From PXAP01 sp964520585 (GTDB lineage: Bacteria > Bacteroidota > Bacteroidia > Bacteroidales > PUMT01), in contig CAZFOO010000001.1 in assembly GCA_964520585.1 (NCBI GenBank), forward strand, positions 1 to 64,000: a stretch of 64,000 bases of DNA. Reading direction: 5' to 3'. The notes beneath the pieces were generated by a model. That model did no database searches, was not told where the DNA came from, and saw nothing but the letters and a program-made list of their open reading frames with translations. Below are positions 35,043-45,431 of the stretch, one piece after another. Within the stretch, counting starts at the first letter, position 1; every line of letters begins with the position of its first letter. Position numbers and translations under genes: made by a program.

Positions 35043-35810
35043 TTAAATGATTTTTTTAGACATAATTTCAGCCGGATATTCAATATCTGTCAGAAAAAGT
35101 CCCTGGGCAGGAGCAGATGTCCCTGCTGCAGAACGGCTTCTGGCTTCGATTATCTTTCTGAACTCCTCAACAGATATTTTGCCAAATCCTGCCTCCAGGA
35201 TTGTTCCTACAATGGCTCTTACCATGTTCCTTAAGAATCTGTCTGCTTGAACGGTAAAAATAAGCATTTCTCCGGTTTCTTCCCATTTTGCCTCCTTAAT
35301 ATGGCAGATATGGGTCCTTACGTTCGTATTTGTCCGGCAAAATGAGCTGAAATCTTTGTGCCTGATCAGTTCTGCAGCTGCCTTGTTCATTTCAACCATG
35401 TCGAGAAAAGCATTGATATGGTAGGATGTTTCCTGTTTAAAAGGATTTTTGCGCGGACTAATATAATATTTGTACGTCCGTGATAAGGCGCTGAACCTGC
35501 TGTGATCTTTCTTATTTACTGGAAAAATGCTCATAACGGCAATATCGTGAGGGAGCATATGATTGAGTTTGCGGACGGTTTCCTGAAGTGGCAGGATCAA
35601 GGATGAACCTGTATCAAAGTGAGCCACAAAATAGCTTGCATGAACTCCCGAATCTGTTCTTCCTGCCCCGGTAACACGGACAGGTTCTTTGATCAGCAAG
35701 GCAATCGCCTCTTCAATTATTTGCTGAATACTTATTGCGTTTGGCTGTATCTGCCATCCGCTGTAGGCTGTTCCCTTGAATGCCAGTTCTATGAAATAAC
35801 GCTGTTCCAA
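35043..35810 (-). CDS. truA: tRNA pseudouridine(38-40) synthase
   Basis: Forms pseudouridine at positions 38-40 of the tRNA anticodon arm. The 255 residues contain the family core G-A-G-R-T-D-S-G-V-H-A with the catalytic aspartate (about residue 52), Y-S-G-W-Q near the start and the late F-L-R-N-M-V-R motif. It lies upstream of the S9 peptidase gene with a short gap and diverges from prfC. Confidence 0.95.
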   Translation of the reverse strand: MEQRYFIELAFKGTAYSGWQIQPNAISIQQIIEEAIALLIKEPVRVTGAGRTDSGVHASYFVAHFDTGSSLILPLQETVRKLNHMLPHDIAVMSIFPVNKKDHSRFSALSRTYKYYISPRKNPFKQETSYHINAFLDMVEMNKAAAELIRHKDFSSFCRTNTNVRTHICHIKEAKWEETGEMLIFTVQADRFLRNMVRAIVGTILEAGFGKISVEEFRKIIEARSRSAAGTSAPAQGLFLTDIEYPAEIMSKKII

Positions 35811-36010
35811 ATCAATCGTGGCTTATTTTATATATGGCTGTTTAATGTTAAACGATAACCAGGGCAAATTTAACTGATTCGACATTAACTCAAAATATAC
35901 TTCATCATCAAAAGTGAAAGAATATGATTGATCAGGGCAGGAGCTTATTTCTTTTGGCTGCCGGGTTGATGCAAAAGAGGGCAGGGTTTTATTCTTTAAC
36001 AGGGAAGTGT

Positions 36011-36018
36011 TACTTTTG
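36011..36018 (+). promoter_or_regulatory. Promoter -7 box of prfC
   Basis: TACTTTTG matches TAnnTTTG exactly; GGTTTT lies 20 bp upstream in the -33 position, and the ATG follows 27 bp downstream. Confidence 0.5.
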
Positions 36019-36044
36019 CATGTTTAAATATATCAAAAGTAATA

Positions 36045-37622
36045 ATGAGTATCAGAAAAGAGATCGACAGAAGACGGACATTTGGAATAATAAGTCACCC
36101 GGATGCCGGGAAGACAACCCTTACAGAAAAGCTTCTGCTTTTTGGCGGAGCTATACAGGTTGCAGGAGCCGTAAAATCAAACAAAATAAAGAAAGGTGCT
36201 ACCAGTGATTTTATGGAGATTGAAAGGCAAAGGGGAATATCTGTTGCCACCTCTGTAATGGGATTTGAGTATGAAGGTTACAAGGTCAATATTCTTGACA
36301 CTCCGGGGCACCAGGATTTTGCCGAGGATACATACCGGACCCTGACTGCTGTGGATAGTGTAATTATTGTAATTGATGCTGCAAAAGGAGTAGAAACGCA
36401 GACCCGGAAACTGATGGAGGTCTGCCGTATGAGAAAAACTCCTGTTATCGTGTTTATTAATAAGATGGACAGGCCGGCAATGGATCCGTTTGAATTGCTT
36501 GACGATGTTGAAAAGGAGCTTGAGATACAGGTATGTCCGCTGAGCTGGCCAATCAGCAACGGTCCTGATTTTAGGGGTGTGTTTAATATATTTGAACAGA
36601 AGTTGAATCTTTTCACTTCCGATGATAAGCAAAGGCTGGGGGACAGCATAGAAGTGAAAGATATTTTTTCCGGCGAAGCGGATAAATATATTCAACCACA
36701 TGCTGAAAACCTCAAAGAAGAAGTGGAACTTGCCTCGGGGGGGTATCCTTCATTTAACAGGGAATCATATCTGGCCGCCGAACTGGCTCCTGTCTTTTTT
36801 GGTTCGGCACTGAATAATTTTGGAGTAAAGGAATTACTGGATTGTTTTTTGGAAATTGCTCCTAAACCGGCTGATACCGATGCAGTGGAAAGAACCGTAA
36901 GTGCCTCTGAAAAGAGTTTCACCGGATTTGTTTTCAAGATACATGCCAATATGGATCCGAATCATCGCGACAGACTGGCTTTCGTGAAAATATGTTCTGG
37001 TGTTTTTGAACGTAATAAAGCTTATCACCATACACGTTCAGGAAAAAACCTTAAATTTTCCAGTCCCACAGCATTTATGGCAGAAAAAAAATCGGTAGTT
37101 GACCAGGCATATCCCGGAGATATTGTGGGCTTGCATGATACCGGGAATTTTAAGATCGGAGATACTCTTACAGAAGGAGAAGCGCTTAATTTTAAAGGCA
37201 TTCCAAGTTTTTCTCCGGAATTTTTCAGATATGTTGAAAACGATGATCCCCTTAAATTCAAGCAACTGGCAAAAGGACTGGATCACCTGATGGATGAGGG
37301 GGTAGCCCAGTTATTTACTAATCAGGCCAATGGCAGAAAAATAATAGGAACAGTAGGACCGCTTCAGTTTGATGTGATACAGTTCAGGCTCAGGCATGAA
37401 TATGGGGCATCGTGCAGGTATGAGTCCCTGCAGCTTTATAAAGCCTGCTGGATGGAAAGTTTTAGTAAGAGTCAGCTTGAAGATTTTAAAATGCGTAAGT
37501 TGCATAATATGGCGCATGACAAATGGGGGAGGGATGTGTTCCTGGCCGAGTCAGCGTATTCATTGCAAATGGCACAGGAGAAATTTCCTGATATCAGGTT
37601 TCATTTCATCTCGGAATTCTGA
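36045..37622 (+). CDS. prfC: Peptide chain release factor 3
   Basis: GTPase that removes RF1/RF2 from the ribosome after peptide release. The 525 residues show the G domain with S-H-P-D-A-G-K-T-T (P loop, about 16-24), the switch R-G-I-S-V-A-T-S, D-T-P-G-H-Q-D-F and F-I-N-K-M-D-R, then domain II and the RF3-specific C-terminal domain (V-G-P-L-Q-F-D-V). The presence of the switch form A-T-S-D-F-M-E-I-E separates RF3 from EF-G. Confidence 0.96.
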   Translation: MSIRKEIDRRRTFGIISHPDAGKTTLTEKLLLFGGAIQVAGAVKSNKIKKGATSDFMEIERQRGISVATSVMGFEYEGYKVNILDTPGHQDFAEDTYRTLTAVDSVIIVIDAAKGVETQTRKLMEVCRMRKTPVIVFINKMDRPAMDPFELLDDVEKELEIQVCPLSWPISNGPDFRGVFNIFEQKLNLFTSDDKQRLGDSIEVKDIFSGEADKYIQPHAENLKEEVELASGGYPSFNRESYLAAELAPVFFGSALNNFGVKELLDCFLEIAPKPADTDAVERTVSASEKSFTGFVFKIHANMDPNHRDRLAFVKICSGVFERNKAYHHTRSGKNLKFSSPTAFMAEKKSVVDQAYPGDIVGLHDTGNFKIGDTLTEGEALNFKGIPSFSPEFFRYVENDDPLKFKQLAKGLDHLMDEGVAQLFTNQANGRKIIGTVGPLQFDVIQFRLRHEYGASCRYESLQLYKACWMESFSKSQLEDFKMRKLHNMAHDKWGRDVFLAESAYSLQMAQEKFPDIRFHFISEF

Positions 37623-37913
37623 CATGATTTTTTTGAGATAATTTTCTCAAGGGCACAAGAAATTCATTGAGGGTAAGATTACCTTAATGATAAATTTCAA
37701 GGTAATTCAGGCAGAATAATAATGCCATCAGGGCCGGTGATTTTTAGTCTTATTTGGAAATTTACGGCCTGATCCAGTAATGATGTAAATGACTTCTGTC
37801 ATTCTTTTTAATTTCCTTTTTCCATATTTTCGCACCATTGAATTTCGTCTGATTATCATAATGCCGCAATTACAAAATTATCGCTCTGCACTTTTCAATT
37901 TGAAATTATTTTG

Positions 37914-37921
37914 TACATTTG
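37914..37921 (+). promoter_or_regulatory. Promoter -7 box of the V-ATPase operon
   Basis: TACATTTG matches the Bacteroidota -7 consensus, with TTTT 18 bp upstream, in the 406-bp spacer (37623-38028) between prfC and atpE. This gives a 5' leader of about 100 bases. A 67-codon frame over 37789-37992 spans this box and is not believed. The rest of the spacer shows no feature. Confidence 0.45.
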
Positions 37922-38028
37922 CTATCGATTTTATTAACGGGCAGTTACTTGTTATAGATAATCAGTTCTTTAGAGTCTTTTTGAAAGATTAAACACAAAT
38001 TATTATATAAAAGAAAAAACATATCCAT

Positions 38029-38646
38029 ATGGAAAACAAACTTCAGGAATTAACCGAAAAAATCTACTCTGAAGGGATCGATAAAGCTAATAAGGAGGCG
38101 GAAGAAATTATTGCCAAAGCTAAGGCGGATGTCGATAAAATGCATAAAGAGGCCGATAAAAGAGCTGCCGAGATCGTTGAGAAAGCTGAAAAGGAAGCCG
38201 AAGAGATCAAAACCAATGTTACTTCTGAGATAAAATTATCGGCACGGCAGGCAATAAACACAATTAAGCAACAAATTACAGAACTGATTACCACTAAATC
38301 TACAGAAGAAGAGATCGAAAAAGCTTTCGAAGACAGTGGGTTTATCCGCAAAATAATTGAGACGGCAATCAAAAACTGGGATCCCAGCTCCAGCAAAGGC
38401 ATTGACGTAGCTGTATTACTTCCCGAAAAAGACCGAAAAGAGCTTGATGATTATTTTAATAAAAAGCAGAAAGCACTTCTCGATGCCGGACTGGAATTGC
38501 ATTTTGATGACAGCATGGAATCAGGGTTCAAAATTGGCCCTAAAGATGGTAGTTACCAGATAAGTTTTACTGAGGATGATTTTGAGAGTTTTTTCAGAAA
38601 TTACCTTCGTCCGCGGACTACCGAACTTTTATATTCCACGGAATAA
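38029..38646 (+). CDS. atpE: V-type ATP synthase subunit E
   Basis: Peripheral stalk subunit linking the catalytic head to the membrane part. 205 residues: the N-terminal half is a long charged helix (A-x-x-E-A-E-E-I-I-A-K-A-K-A pattern, residues about 15-75), the C-terminal half a small globular domain (about 110-200). This matches the E/VatE architecture. First gene of the operon, 127 bp ahead of the DUF2764 gene. Confidence 0.85.
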   Translation: MENKLQELTEKIYSEGIDKANKEAEEIIAKAKADVDKMHKEADKRAAEIVEKAEKEAEEIKTNVTSEIKLSARQAINTIKQQITELITTKSTEEEIEKAFEDSGFIRKIIETAIKNWDPSSSKGIDVAVLLPEKDRKELDDYFNKKQKALLDAGLELHFDDSMESGFKIGPKDGSYQISFTEDDFESFFRNYLRPRTTELLYSTE

Positions 38647-38773
38647 GACATAATGAGCACGATCCGAATAATACCGGCCGTGATATTATGAAGGCTTATT
38701 TACAAGAATTCATAGCCGGCCCGGTTTATTTTTATATAATTGAAAGGAATGCCCAAACTTGTTAAGATTTATA

Positions 38774-39622
38774 ATGCTTGAGAGAAATTACTACTACCTG
38801 GTTGCAGGGTTGCCGGACATAATGCTTGATCAGAAGAAACTTACCTTTTCCCTTGAAGAATTCAGGGAAGAGATGAAGTATCATCTGCATCCGAATGATT
38901 ATGGCTTTGTTGAACTCTTATTCCTGCCTGTCGATAACCGCAATCTGCTTAATATCCTTCTCAAAAATAATGAACCATTTGATGAGTCCGGAAAATATTC
39001 ACAGGAGGAGATTGAACAGGATATTAAAGATCCATCCGGCACTCTTGCATATATGCAAAAAATAATAAGTGCCTTTAAATCCGAAACTCCAGTTTTTGAG
39101 GGGTTGTCATGGGAAGACCAGCTCACATGGCTTTACTATGAGCATGTGAAAAATTGCAGCAATGAATTTTTAAGGGACTGGTTTGAATTTGATCTCAACC
39201 TGAAAAATATTGTTGCAGGGATGAATGCAAGAAATCATAAACTAAAAGCGGATAAGTATTTTATTGGAGATAATTTTGTTGTTCAGGCGGTCCGGAAAAG
39301 TTCCCTGAAGGATTTCGGATTGAGTAACGATTTCGAATATATGGAAAGGCTTATTACTATCCAGGAGAATGAAAATCTTCTTGAGAGGGAGAAGGCAATG
39401 GATAATATGCGCTGGGAATATCTGGATGACCGGAATACCTTTAATTATTTTACTGTAGAGGTACTGCTGGCATATGTCATCAAACTTCAGATGGTTCAGC
39501 GTTGGCTCGAACTGGATATTGAGACCGGGAAGGAAATGTTCAGGAAGCTCCTTGAAGATCTGGAGCAGAGTTATGAATTTCCTGAGGAATTTGCAATTAA
39601 AGATACCCACGCGAATCGCTAA
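38774..39622 (+). CDS. V-ATPase-associated DUF2764 protein
   Basis: 282 residues from ATG 38774 (M-L-E-R-N-Y-Y-Y-L-V-A-G-L-P-D); the longest frame begins with TTG at 38759, which I reject. The N-Y-Y-Y-L-V-A-G-L-P-D-I opening is the DUF2764 hallmark. The body is helical and acidic, without signal or membrane segment. Such genes sit between the E and A subunits in V-ATPase operons of Bacteroidota, spirochaetes and chlamydiae, where no recognisable subunit C or F is present. It may be the diverged subunit C that couples head and ring; that is inference. Confidence 0.75.
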   Translation: MLERNYYYLVAGLPDIMLDQKKLTFSLEEFREEMKYHLHPNDYGFVELLFLPVDNRNLLNILLKNNEPFDESGKYSQEEIEQDIKDPSGTLAYMQKIISAFKSETPVFEGLSWEDQLTWLYYEHVKNCSNEFLRDWFEFDLNLKNIVAGMNARNHKLKADKYFIGDNFVVQAVRKSSLKDFGLSNDFEYMERLITIQENENLLEREKAMDNMRWEYLDDRNTFNYFTVEVLLAYVIKLQMVQRWLELDIETGKEMFRKLLEDLEQSYEFPEEFAIKDTHANR

Positions 39623-39816
39623 AAATTCAATCTTGTATCGATAGGTGTGCGTGTTATTACTATATTTTATTCAGATGGATGCCCATGATACTGAAGTCTT
39701 GCAAAATAGCATAAATAAAACAGGGCGATTCATCGGCTTTGAAATACTGTTTATGAATAACCTTGTAGATATAATTAATTAATTGATTATTAATTTGATT
39801 AACCTGTTTTATATAG

Positions 39817-41589
39817 ATGAAAGAAGAAAAAAAATTAACTAAAGGTACAGTAGCCGGTGTAATTGCCAACCTTGTAATGGTGGATGTTGACGGACCGGTT
39901 TCTCAAAATGAGATTTGTTATATCAGGCTTGAAAATGTTGAGTTAATGGCCGAGGTTATCAAAGTACTTGAGAAGCGTGCTTATATTCAGGTGTTTGAAA
40001 GTACCAGGGGACTGAGAATAGGTACTGAGGTTACCTTCTCAAAGGGAATGCTTGAAGTAACCCTTGGTCCCGGTATTCTTTCCAGGAATTATGATGGTTT
40101 GCAGCACGACCTTGACAAGATGGATGGTGTGTTTTTGAAAAGGGGAGATTATACATCTGCTCTTGACAGCGAAAAGAAATGGTCTTTCAAGCCTATTGCC
40201 AGGGCAGGTGATTCTGTTACTGCAGGTGACTGGCTTGGAGAGGTTAATGAAAATGAGCAGCCCCACAAGATAATGGTTCCCTTTAAGTTTGAAGGGAAAT
40301 ATAAGGTGAAGAGTGTTGTTGATGAAGGTGAATATACCATTAATGATACTGTAGCAGTACTTCTGGATAACAAGGATAAGGAGGTACCCGTGACTATGGT
40401 GCAGAAATGGCCCGTTAAAGTACCAATCAGGAATTTCAAAAATAAGCCCCGTCCTTTTAAGCTTCTTGAGACAGGTGTCAGGACAATGGATACCCTGAAT
40501 CCCATAGTTGAAGGTGGTACAGGATTTATTCCCGGCCCTTTTGGTAGCGGAAAAACCGTTTTGCAGCATGCCATTTCTAAACAAGCCGAAGCTGATATAG
40601 TTATTGTTGCTGCTTGTGGTGAAAGAGCTAATGAAGTGGTGGAAATTTTTGCCGAATTTCCTGAAATAGAAGATCCCAGAACTGGCCGTAAACTGATGGA
40701 GCGTACAACGATAATAGCCAATACTTCAAACATGCCGGTGGCAGCACGGGAAGCTTCTGTATATACAGCAATGACCCTGGGCGAATATTACCGGTCAATG
40801 GGGTTGAAGGTGCTTTTACTTGCAGACTCAACATCAAGGTGGGCACAGGCATTGAGAGAGATGTCAAACCGTATGGAGGAATTGCCCGGTCCCGATGCTT
40901 TTCCAATGGACCTGCCTGCAATTATTTCCAATTTTTATTCCCGCGCTGGTTTTGTATACCTGAATAACGGAGAAACCGGTTCGATCACATTTATCGGCAC
41001 CGTATCACCTGCAGGTGGAAACTTGAAGGAACCGGTTACAGAATCGACCAAGAAGGCTGCCAGGTGTTTTTATGCGCTTTCACAGCAACGTGCCGACAGT
41101 AAGAGATATCCTGCCATCGATCCTATCGACAGCTATTCCAAATATCTTGAATATCCTGAATTGCAGGATTATCTTAAAGAGAACATAGGGGATGAATGGG
41201 TTAATGATGTGATGCTGGTGAAGAATATTCTTATAAGAGGCAAGGAAGCTTCCGAACAAATTAATATTCTTGGAGATGATGGAGTTCCGGTTAATTATCA
41301 CGTGGATTTCTGGAAATCGGAGGTAATCGATTTTGTTATTCTGCAGCAGGATGCTTTTGACCCGGTGGACCAGTCATGCCCGATAAACCGGCAAAAATAT
41401 ATGCTTGCAAAGGTCCTCGATGTTTATGAAACCGAATTCGAATTTGGTTCTTTTGAAGAGGTTAACCCTTACTTCAAAAGAATAATCAATGAATTTAAAC
41501 AGATGAATTATTCTGAATTTGAATCAGAACAGTTCAAAAAACATGAAAAAGAATTACTTAATATAATTGACGAAAAGAAATCAGCATAA
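39817..41589 (+). CDS. atpA: V-type ATP synthase catalytic subunit A
   Basis: Catalytic nucleotide-binding subunit of the head. The 590 residues contain Walker A G-P-F-G-S-G-K-T-V (about residue 235), the A-type insertion between N-terminal domain and P loop, the E-R-x-N-E-V stretch and L-L-A-D-S-T-S-R-W-A. A-type P loop (G-S-G-K-T) marks a V/A-type, not an F-type, enzyme. A 194-bp gap separates it from the DUF2764 gene. Its last base is shared with the atpB start (ATAATG). Confidence 0.96.
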   Translation: MKEEKKLTKGTVAGVIANLVMVDVDGPVSQNEICYIRLENVELMAEVIKVLEKRAYIQVFESTRGLRIGTEVTFSKGMLEVTLGPGILSRNYDGLQHDLDKMDGVFLKRGDYTSALDSEKKWSFKPIARAGDSVTAGDWLGEVNENEQPHKIMVPFKFEGKYKVKSVVDEGEYTINDTVAVLLDNKDKEVPVTMVQKWPVKVPIRNFKNKPRPFKLLETGVRTMDTLNPIVEGGTGFIPGPFGSGKTVLQHAISKQAEADIVIVAACGERANEVVEIFAEFPEIEDPRTGRKLMERTTIIANTSNMPVAAREASVYTAMTLGEYYRSMGLKVLLLADSTSRWAQALREMSNRMEELPGPDAFPMDLPAIISNFYSRAGFVYLNNGETGSITFIGTVSPAGGNLKEPVTESTKKAARCFYALSQQRADSKRYPAIDPIDSYSKYLEYPELQDYLKENIGDEWVNDVMLVKNILIRGKEASEQINILGDDGVPVNYHVDFWKSEVIDFVILQQDAFDPVDQSCPINRQKYMLAKVLDVYETEFEFGSFEEVNPYFKRIINEFKQMNYSEFESEQFKKHEKELLNIIDEKKSA

Positions 41590-42914
41590 TGGAAACTAAA
41601 GCTTTTCAGAAAATATACACGAAAATAACCCAGATCACCAAGGCTACATGTTCACTCAATGCCGAAGGAGTGGGTTATGAAGAACTTGCATCAGTAAACG
41701 GCCGCCTGGCACAGGTAGTGAAAATCCAGGGGCAGAGTGTAACATTGCAGATATTTGGGGGTACAGAAGGTATTCCATCGAATGCCGAAGTCACCTTTTA
41801 TGGGCGTCCTCCTGCATTGAAGGTCAGTGATGACCTGGCCGGACGTTTTTTTAATTCATTTGGCATGCCTATTGATGGCGGACCCGAAGTGGAAGGGGAG
41901 GAGCGTGAAATCGGCGGCCCCTCGGTTAATCCTGTTCGCCGGAAACAGCCTTCGGAACTTATAGCTACCGGTATTGCAGGTATTGACCTTAACAACACAC
42001 TTGTTACCGGACAAAAGATACCTTTCTTTGCCGATCCGGATCAACCGTTTAATCAGGTTATGGCCATGGTGGCCCTTCGTGCCAAAGCCGATAAAATCAT
42101 CCTTGGTGGAATGGGCCTCACGAATGACGATTATCTCTATTTTAAGAATGTTTTTGATAATGCAGGTGCACTGGACCGCATTATCAGCTTTGTTAATACC
42201 ACAGAGGATCCTCCTGTTGAGAGGCTGCTGGTTCCTGATATGGCTCTGACAGCGGCTGAGTATTTTGCAGTGGACAAGAATGAGAATGTACTTGTTCTGT
42301 TGACAGATATGACCCTTTTTGCAGATGCTCTGAGTATTGTCTCAAACCGTATGGATCAGATCCCTTCAAAGGACAGTATGCCGGGATCCCTTTACAGTGA
42401 CCTTGCAAAGATCTATGAGAAGGCTGTTCAGTTTCCTGAAGGCGGGTCAATTACAATTATTGCGGTCACCACTCTTTCCGGAGGTGATATTACTCATGCT
42501 ATACCGGATAATACCGGTTATATTACTGAGGGACAGCTTTTCCTTCGCAGGGATACTGAAATTGGCAAGGTAATTATCGATCCGTTCAGGAGTCTGTCCC
42601 GTCTTAAGCAGCTTGTTATCGGAAAGAAAACACGCGAAGATCATCCTCAGGTTATGAATACAGCAGTAAGATTGTATGCTGATGCTGCAAATGCCCGTAC
42701 AAAGCTTGAAAACGGGTTTGATCTTACCGATTATGATGAAAGGACGTTAAGTTTTGCAAAGGAATACTCGGAAAAATTGCTTGCCATTGATGTAAATATT
42801 GATACCGAGACCATGATGGATACCGGATGGCAGCTTTTTGCCAGTCACTTTAAGCCTGAAGAGGTTGGTATTCGTGAAGAATATGTTGAAAAATACTGGC
42901 CGAAACAGGAGTGA
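41589..42914 (+). CDS. atpB: V-type ATP synthase subunit B
   Basis: Non-catalytic head subunit. The 441 residues lack a standard P loop, as expected, and contain R-K-Q-P-S-E-L-I-A-T-G-I-A-G-I-D, L-L-T-D-M-T and the S-N-R-M-D-Q-I-P-S-K-D-S-M-P-G-S-L-Y stretch characteristic of this subunit. The ATG overlaps the atpA stop by one base, so the two head subunits are translationally coupled. Confidence 0.95.
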   Translation: METKAFQKIYTKITQITKATCSLNAEGVGYEELASVNGRLAQVVKIQGQSVTLQIFGGTEGIPSNAEVTFYGRPPALKVSDDLAGRFFNSFGMPIDGGPEVEGEEREIGGPSVNPVRRKQPSELIATGIAGIDLNNTLVTGQKIPFFADPDQPFNQVMAMVALRAKADKIILGGMGLTNDDYLYFKNVFDNAGALDRIISFVNTTEDPPVERLLVPDMALTAAEYFAVDKNENVLVLLTDMTLFADALSIVSNRMDQIPSKDSMPGSLYSDLAKIYEKAVQFPEGGSITIIAVTTLSGGDITHAIPDNTGYITEGQLFLRRDTEIGKVIIDPFRSLSRLKQLVIGKKTREDHPQVMNTAVRLYADAANARTKLENGFDLTDYDERTLSFAKEYSEKLLAIDVNIDTETMMDTGWQLFASHFKPEEVGIREEYVEKYWPKQE

Positions 42915-42976
42915 TCCCGGAAATCCCGGAAAATAGTCTGATCAGAGTTTGTTTTACCTAAAACAGCAATAAGTAG

Positions 42977-43579
42977 ATGGCAATAAAATTTCAATATAAT
43001 AAAACAGCACTTCAGGAACTTAACAAGCAACTCCAGGTCAGGGTTAGGGCTTTGCCCACTATCAAGAACAAAGAGACTGCTCTGCGCATGGAAGTGAAAA
43101 AGGCCAAGGATGAAGCTGCCCTTTTGGATAGTGAACTGGAGGAAAAGATAAAGGCATACGAATACATGGCCAGGTTATGGGCAGAGTTTGATCCCGGACT
43201 AATAACTATAAAGGATGTAAATCTTTCGGTAAAAAAGATTGCCGGGGTGAACACACCGGTTCTTGATGATATTGAATTTGAAATAAGGGAGTTCAGTTTG
43301 GTAAATAAACCGGACTGGTACTTTGACGGGATCACCGTTCTTGAGGAACTGGCAACAATAGGAATTAAAAGGGATTTCTTCAACAGAAAAATGCATCTGC
43401 TTGATTATGCCAGAAAAAAGACTACTCAGAAAGTGAACCTGTATGAAAAAGTTCAGATACCCGGTTATGAAGAAGCCATCCTGAAGATAAAACGTTTTCT
43501 TGAAGATGAGGAAAACCTTGAGAAATCCTCACAGAAAATAGTAAAAAATCGTCAACAGCAAGCGGAGGAAATAGTATGA
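42977..43579 (+). CDS. atpD: V-type ATP synthase subunit D
   Basis: Central rotor shaft. 200 residues, nearly all alpha-helical, with long N- and C-terminal helices (Y-N-K-T-A-L-Q-E-L at the start; K-R-F-L-E-D-E-E-N-L-E near the end) as in VatD, forming the coiled coil inside the head. It lies 62 bp after atpB and overlaps atpI by 4 bp (ATGA). Confidence 0.9.
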   Translation: MAIKFQYNKTALQELNKQLQVRVRALPTIKNKETALRMEVKKAKDEAALLDSELEEKIKAYEYMARLWAEFDPGLITIKDVNLSVKKIAGVNTPVLDDIEFEIREFSLVNKPDWYFDGITVLEELATIGIKRDFFNRKMHLLDYARKKTTQKVNLYEKVQIPGYEEAILKIKRFLEDEENLEKSSQKIVKNRQQQAEEIV

Positions 43580-45393
43580 TTGCACCAATGACCAAATATT
43601 CCCTGTTGGTATATCATCGTGAATACGATAATTTTCTTGATAAATTACGTGAACTCGGTGTAGTTCATATACTGGAAAAGAAAACAGAGATTACCGACGA
43701 GATCAGGGAACAGTATCAGTATATTGATAATGTTGATAAAACAATTCGTTTTCTGAAAAAGCATATAACTGAACCATCTTCATCTGACGAGAAGTATGAT
43801 GGAAAAGAAATATATGAAGAAGTTAATGAATTGAATCATCAGATTGATCATAATAAGAATAAGTTAAATTCTCTTAATAAAGAAATTATTGAGCTTCAGC
43901 CCTGGGGTAATTTTTCTGTTGAAAGCATTAAGAAACTTGAAAAGCAGAATATATTTCTCAGGTTTTTTGTATCTCCTGTACGCAAATATGATCCGCAATG
44001 GGAAGAGGATTATACACTCGAGCAGATCAACAAACAAGGGGGTCAGATCTATTTTGTTGTTATTTCCAAAGGAGACCAGGAGATAAATATTCCGGCCGAG
44101 GAGGTTACTCCCCCCTCACGTTCTCTTAACTCCCTTAGAGAGGAAAAAGCTAAGCTTCAGAAGCAGATTGAAAGTATTGAAAGCAGGTTTGTGCATCTTG
44201 CAAATACCGCTATTACCGCTGTTGAAGAGTTCAAGAACTCACTTATTCAGGCCCTGGAATATGAAAAGACTGTTTATCACACTTCAAAAGAGGCAGATGA
44301 TCGTCTTATGATTCTTGAGGGATGGGTTCCCGAGGAGTCAAAAGATACCGTGAACAAATTTCTTGACGGTACGGGTGCTGCATTTATTACATCTCCTCCG
44401 GAATCTGATGACAAGGTTCCCATTATGCTCAAAAACAAAGGTTTCGCCGATAAATTTGAGAAACTTGGAGAACTATACTCATTACCCAATTACAAAGAAC
44501 TTGATATAACACCGTTTTTTGCACCGTTTTATGCCTTGTTTTTCGGATTTTGCCTGGGAGATATAGGTTATGGTCTCCTTATGGCTATTGGTGCAATTGT
44601 TGCAAGAGGAAAGGTGGCAAAAGATTTTAAGCCCATTACTGTACTTGTTTTATATCTCGGACTGGCAACTGTTTTGTTTGGAATTATAAGCGGTGTATTT
44701 TTCGGGATAAATCTTTACCAGACAAATCTTCCTGTTTACCGGGACCTTGCGATAATGTTTGCCGAACAGGGCACTGATATAAATATGTTCCTGTTTTATC
44801 TTGCTGTAATACTCGGAGGAATACAGATCATATTTGGCATGATCCTTAAAGCTATTAATGAAACCAGACAGTTTGGATGGAAATTTGCTATGGGCACCTA
44901 TGGATGGCTTACCCTTATACTTGGAAGCCTTCTCGTTTATCTGGTAAGTGTATTAACTGGAATACCCATGGAAGGTCTCAGGCCGGTTCTTTATACTGTT
45001 TTGATAGTAAGTGGAATTATGATACTTCTGCTTAATAATCTTTACAGGAACATATTTACAAATTTCGGACTTGGTCTGTGGAATACTTACAATATGGCCA
45101 CCGGACTGCTGGGAGATCTTCTTAGTTATATTCGTCTTTTTGCTCTTGGTATATCCAGCGCCATTCTTGGGTTCGTTTTCAACAGCCTGGCCGTTTCGAT
45201 GAGCGGGAACATTCCTGTTGTAAGCGTGATCATTATGATCATTATTCTTATTTTCGGACATGGGATTAACCTTTTTATGTCGGGGCTTGGTGCATTCGTT
45301 CATCCGATGCGTCTTACTTTTGTTGAATTTTATAAGAATGCCGGATTTACCGGTGGCGGGATAAAGTATAATCCTTTTAGAAAAATTAATTAG
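43576..45393 (+). CDS. atpI: V-type ATP synthase subunit I
   Basis: Membrane stator (subunit a homologue). 605 residues: a soluble N-terminal part (about 1-310) with coiled-coil segments that contacts the peripheral stalks, then about eight membrane helices (about 320-590). G-F-C-L-G-D-I-G-Y-G starts the membrane part, and the conserved arginine region is L-S-Y-I-R-L-F-A-L-G, facing the ion-carrying ring. Overlaps atpD by 4 bp. Confidence 0.93.
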   Translation: MIAPMTKYSLLVYHREYDNFLDKLRELGVVHILEKKTEITDEIREQYQYIDNVDKTIRFLKKHITEPSSSDEKYDGKEIYEEVNELNHQIDHNKNKLNSLNKEIIELQPWGNFSVESIKKLEKQNIFLRFFVSPVRKYDPQWEEDYTLEQINKQGGQIYFVVISKGDQEINIPAEEVTPPSRSLNSLREEKAKLQKQIESIESRFVHLANTAITAVEEFKNSLIQALEYEKTVYHTSKEADDRLMILEGWVPEESKDTVNKFLDGTGAAFITSPPESDDKVPIMLKNKGFADKFEKLGELYSLPNYKELDITPFFAPFYALFFGFCLGDIGYGLLMAIGAIVARGKVAKDFKPITVLVLYLGLATVLFGIISGVFFGINLYQTNLPVYRDLAIMFAEQGTDINMFLFYLAVILGGIQIIFGMILKAINETRQFGWKFAMGTYGWLTLILGSLLVYLVSVLTGIPMEGLRPVLYTVLIVSGIMILLLNNLYRNIFTNFGLGLWNTYNMATGLLGDLLSYIRLFALGISSAILGFVFNSLAVSMSGNIPVVSVIIMIIILIFGHGINLFMSGLGAFVHPMRLTFVEFYKNAGFTGGGIKYNPFRKIN

Positions 45394-45431
45394 ATAATAA
45401 TTTTACTCACTTAACTTAATTTTTAAATTTT

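Noticed and set aside
37789..37992. 67-codon frame before the V-ATPase operon
   Set aside because: It spans the best promoter match of the operon and has a biased, membrane-like composition expected from AT-rich DNA.
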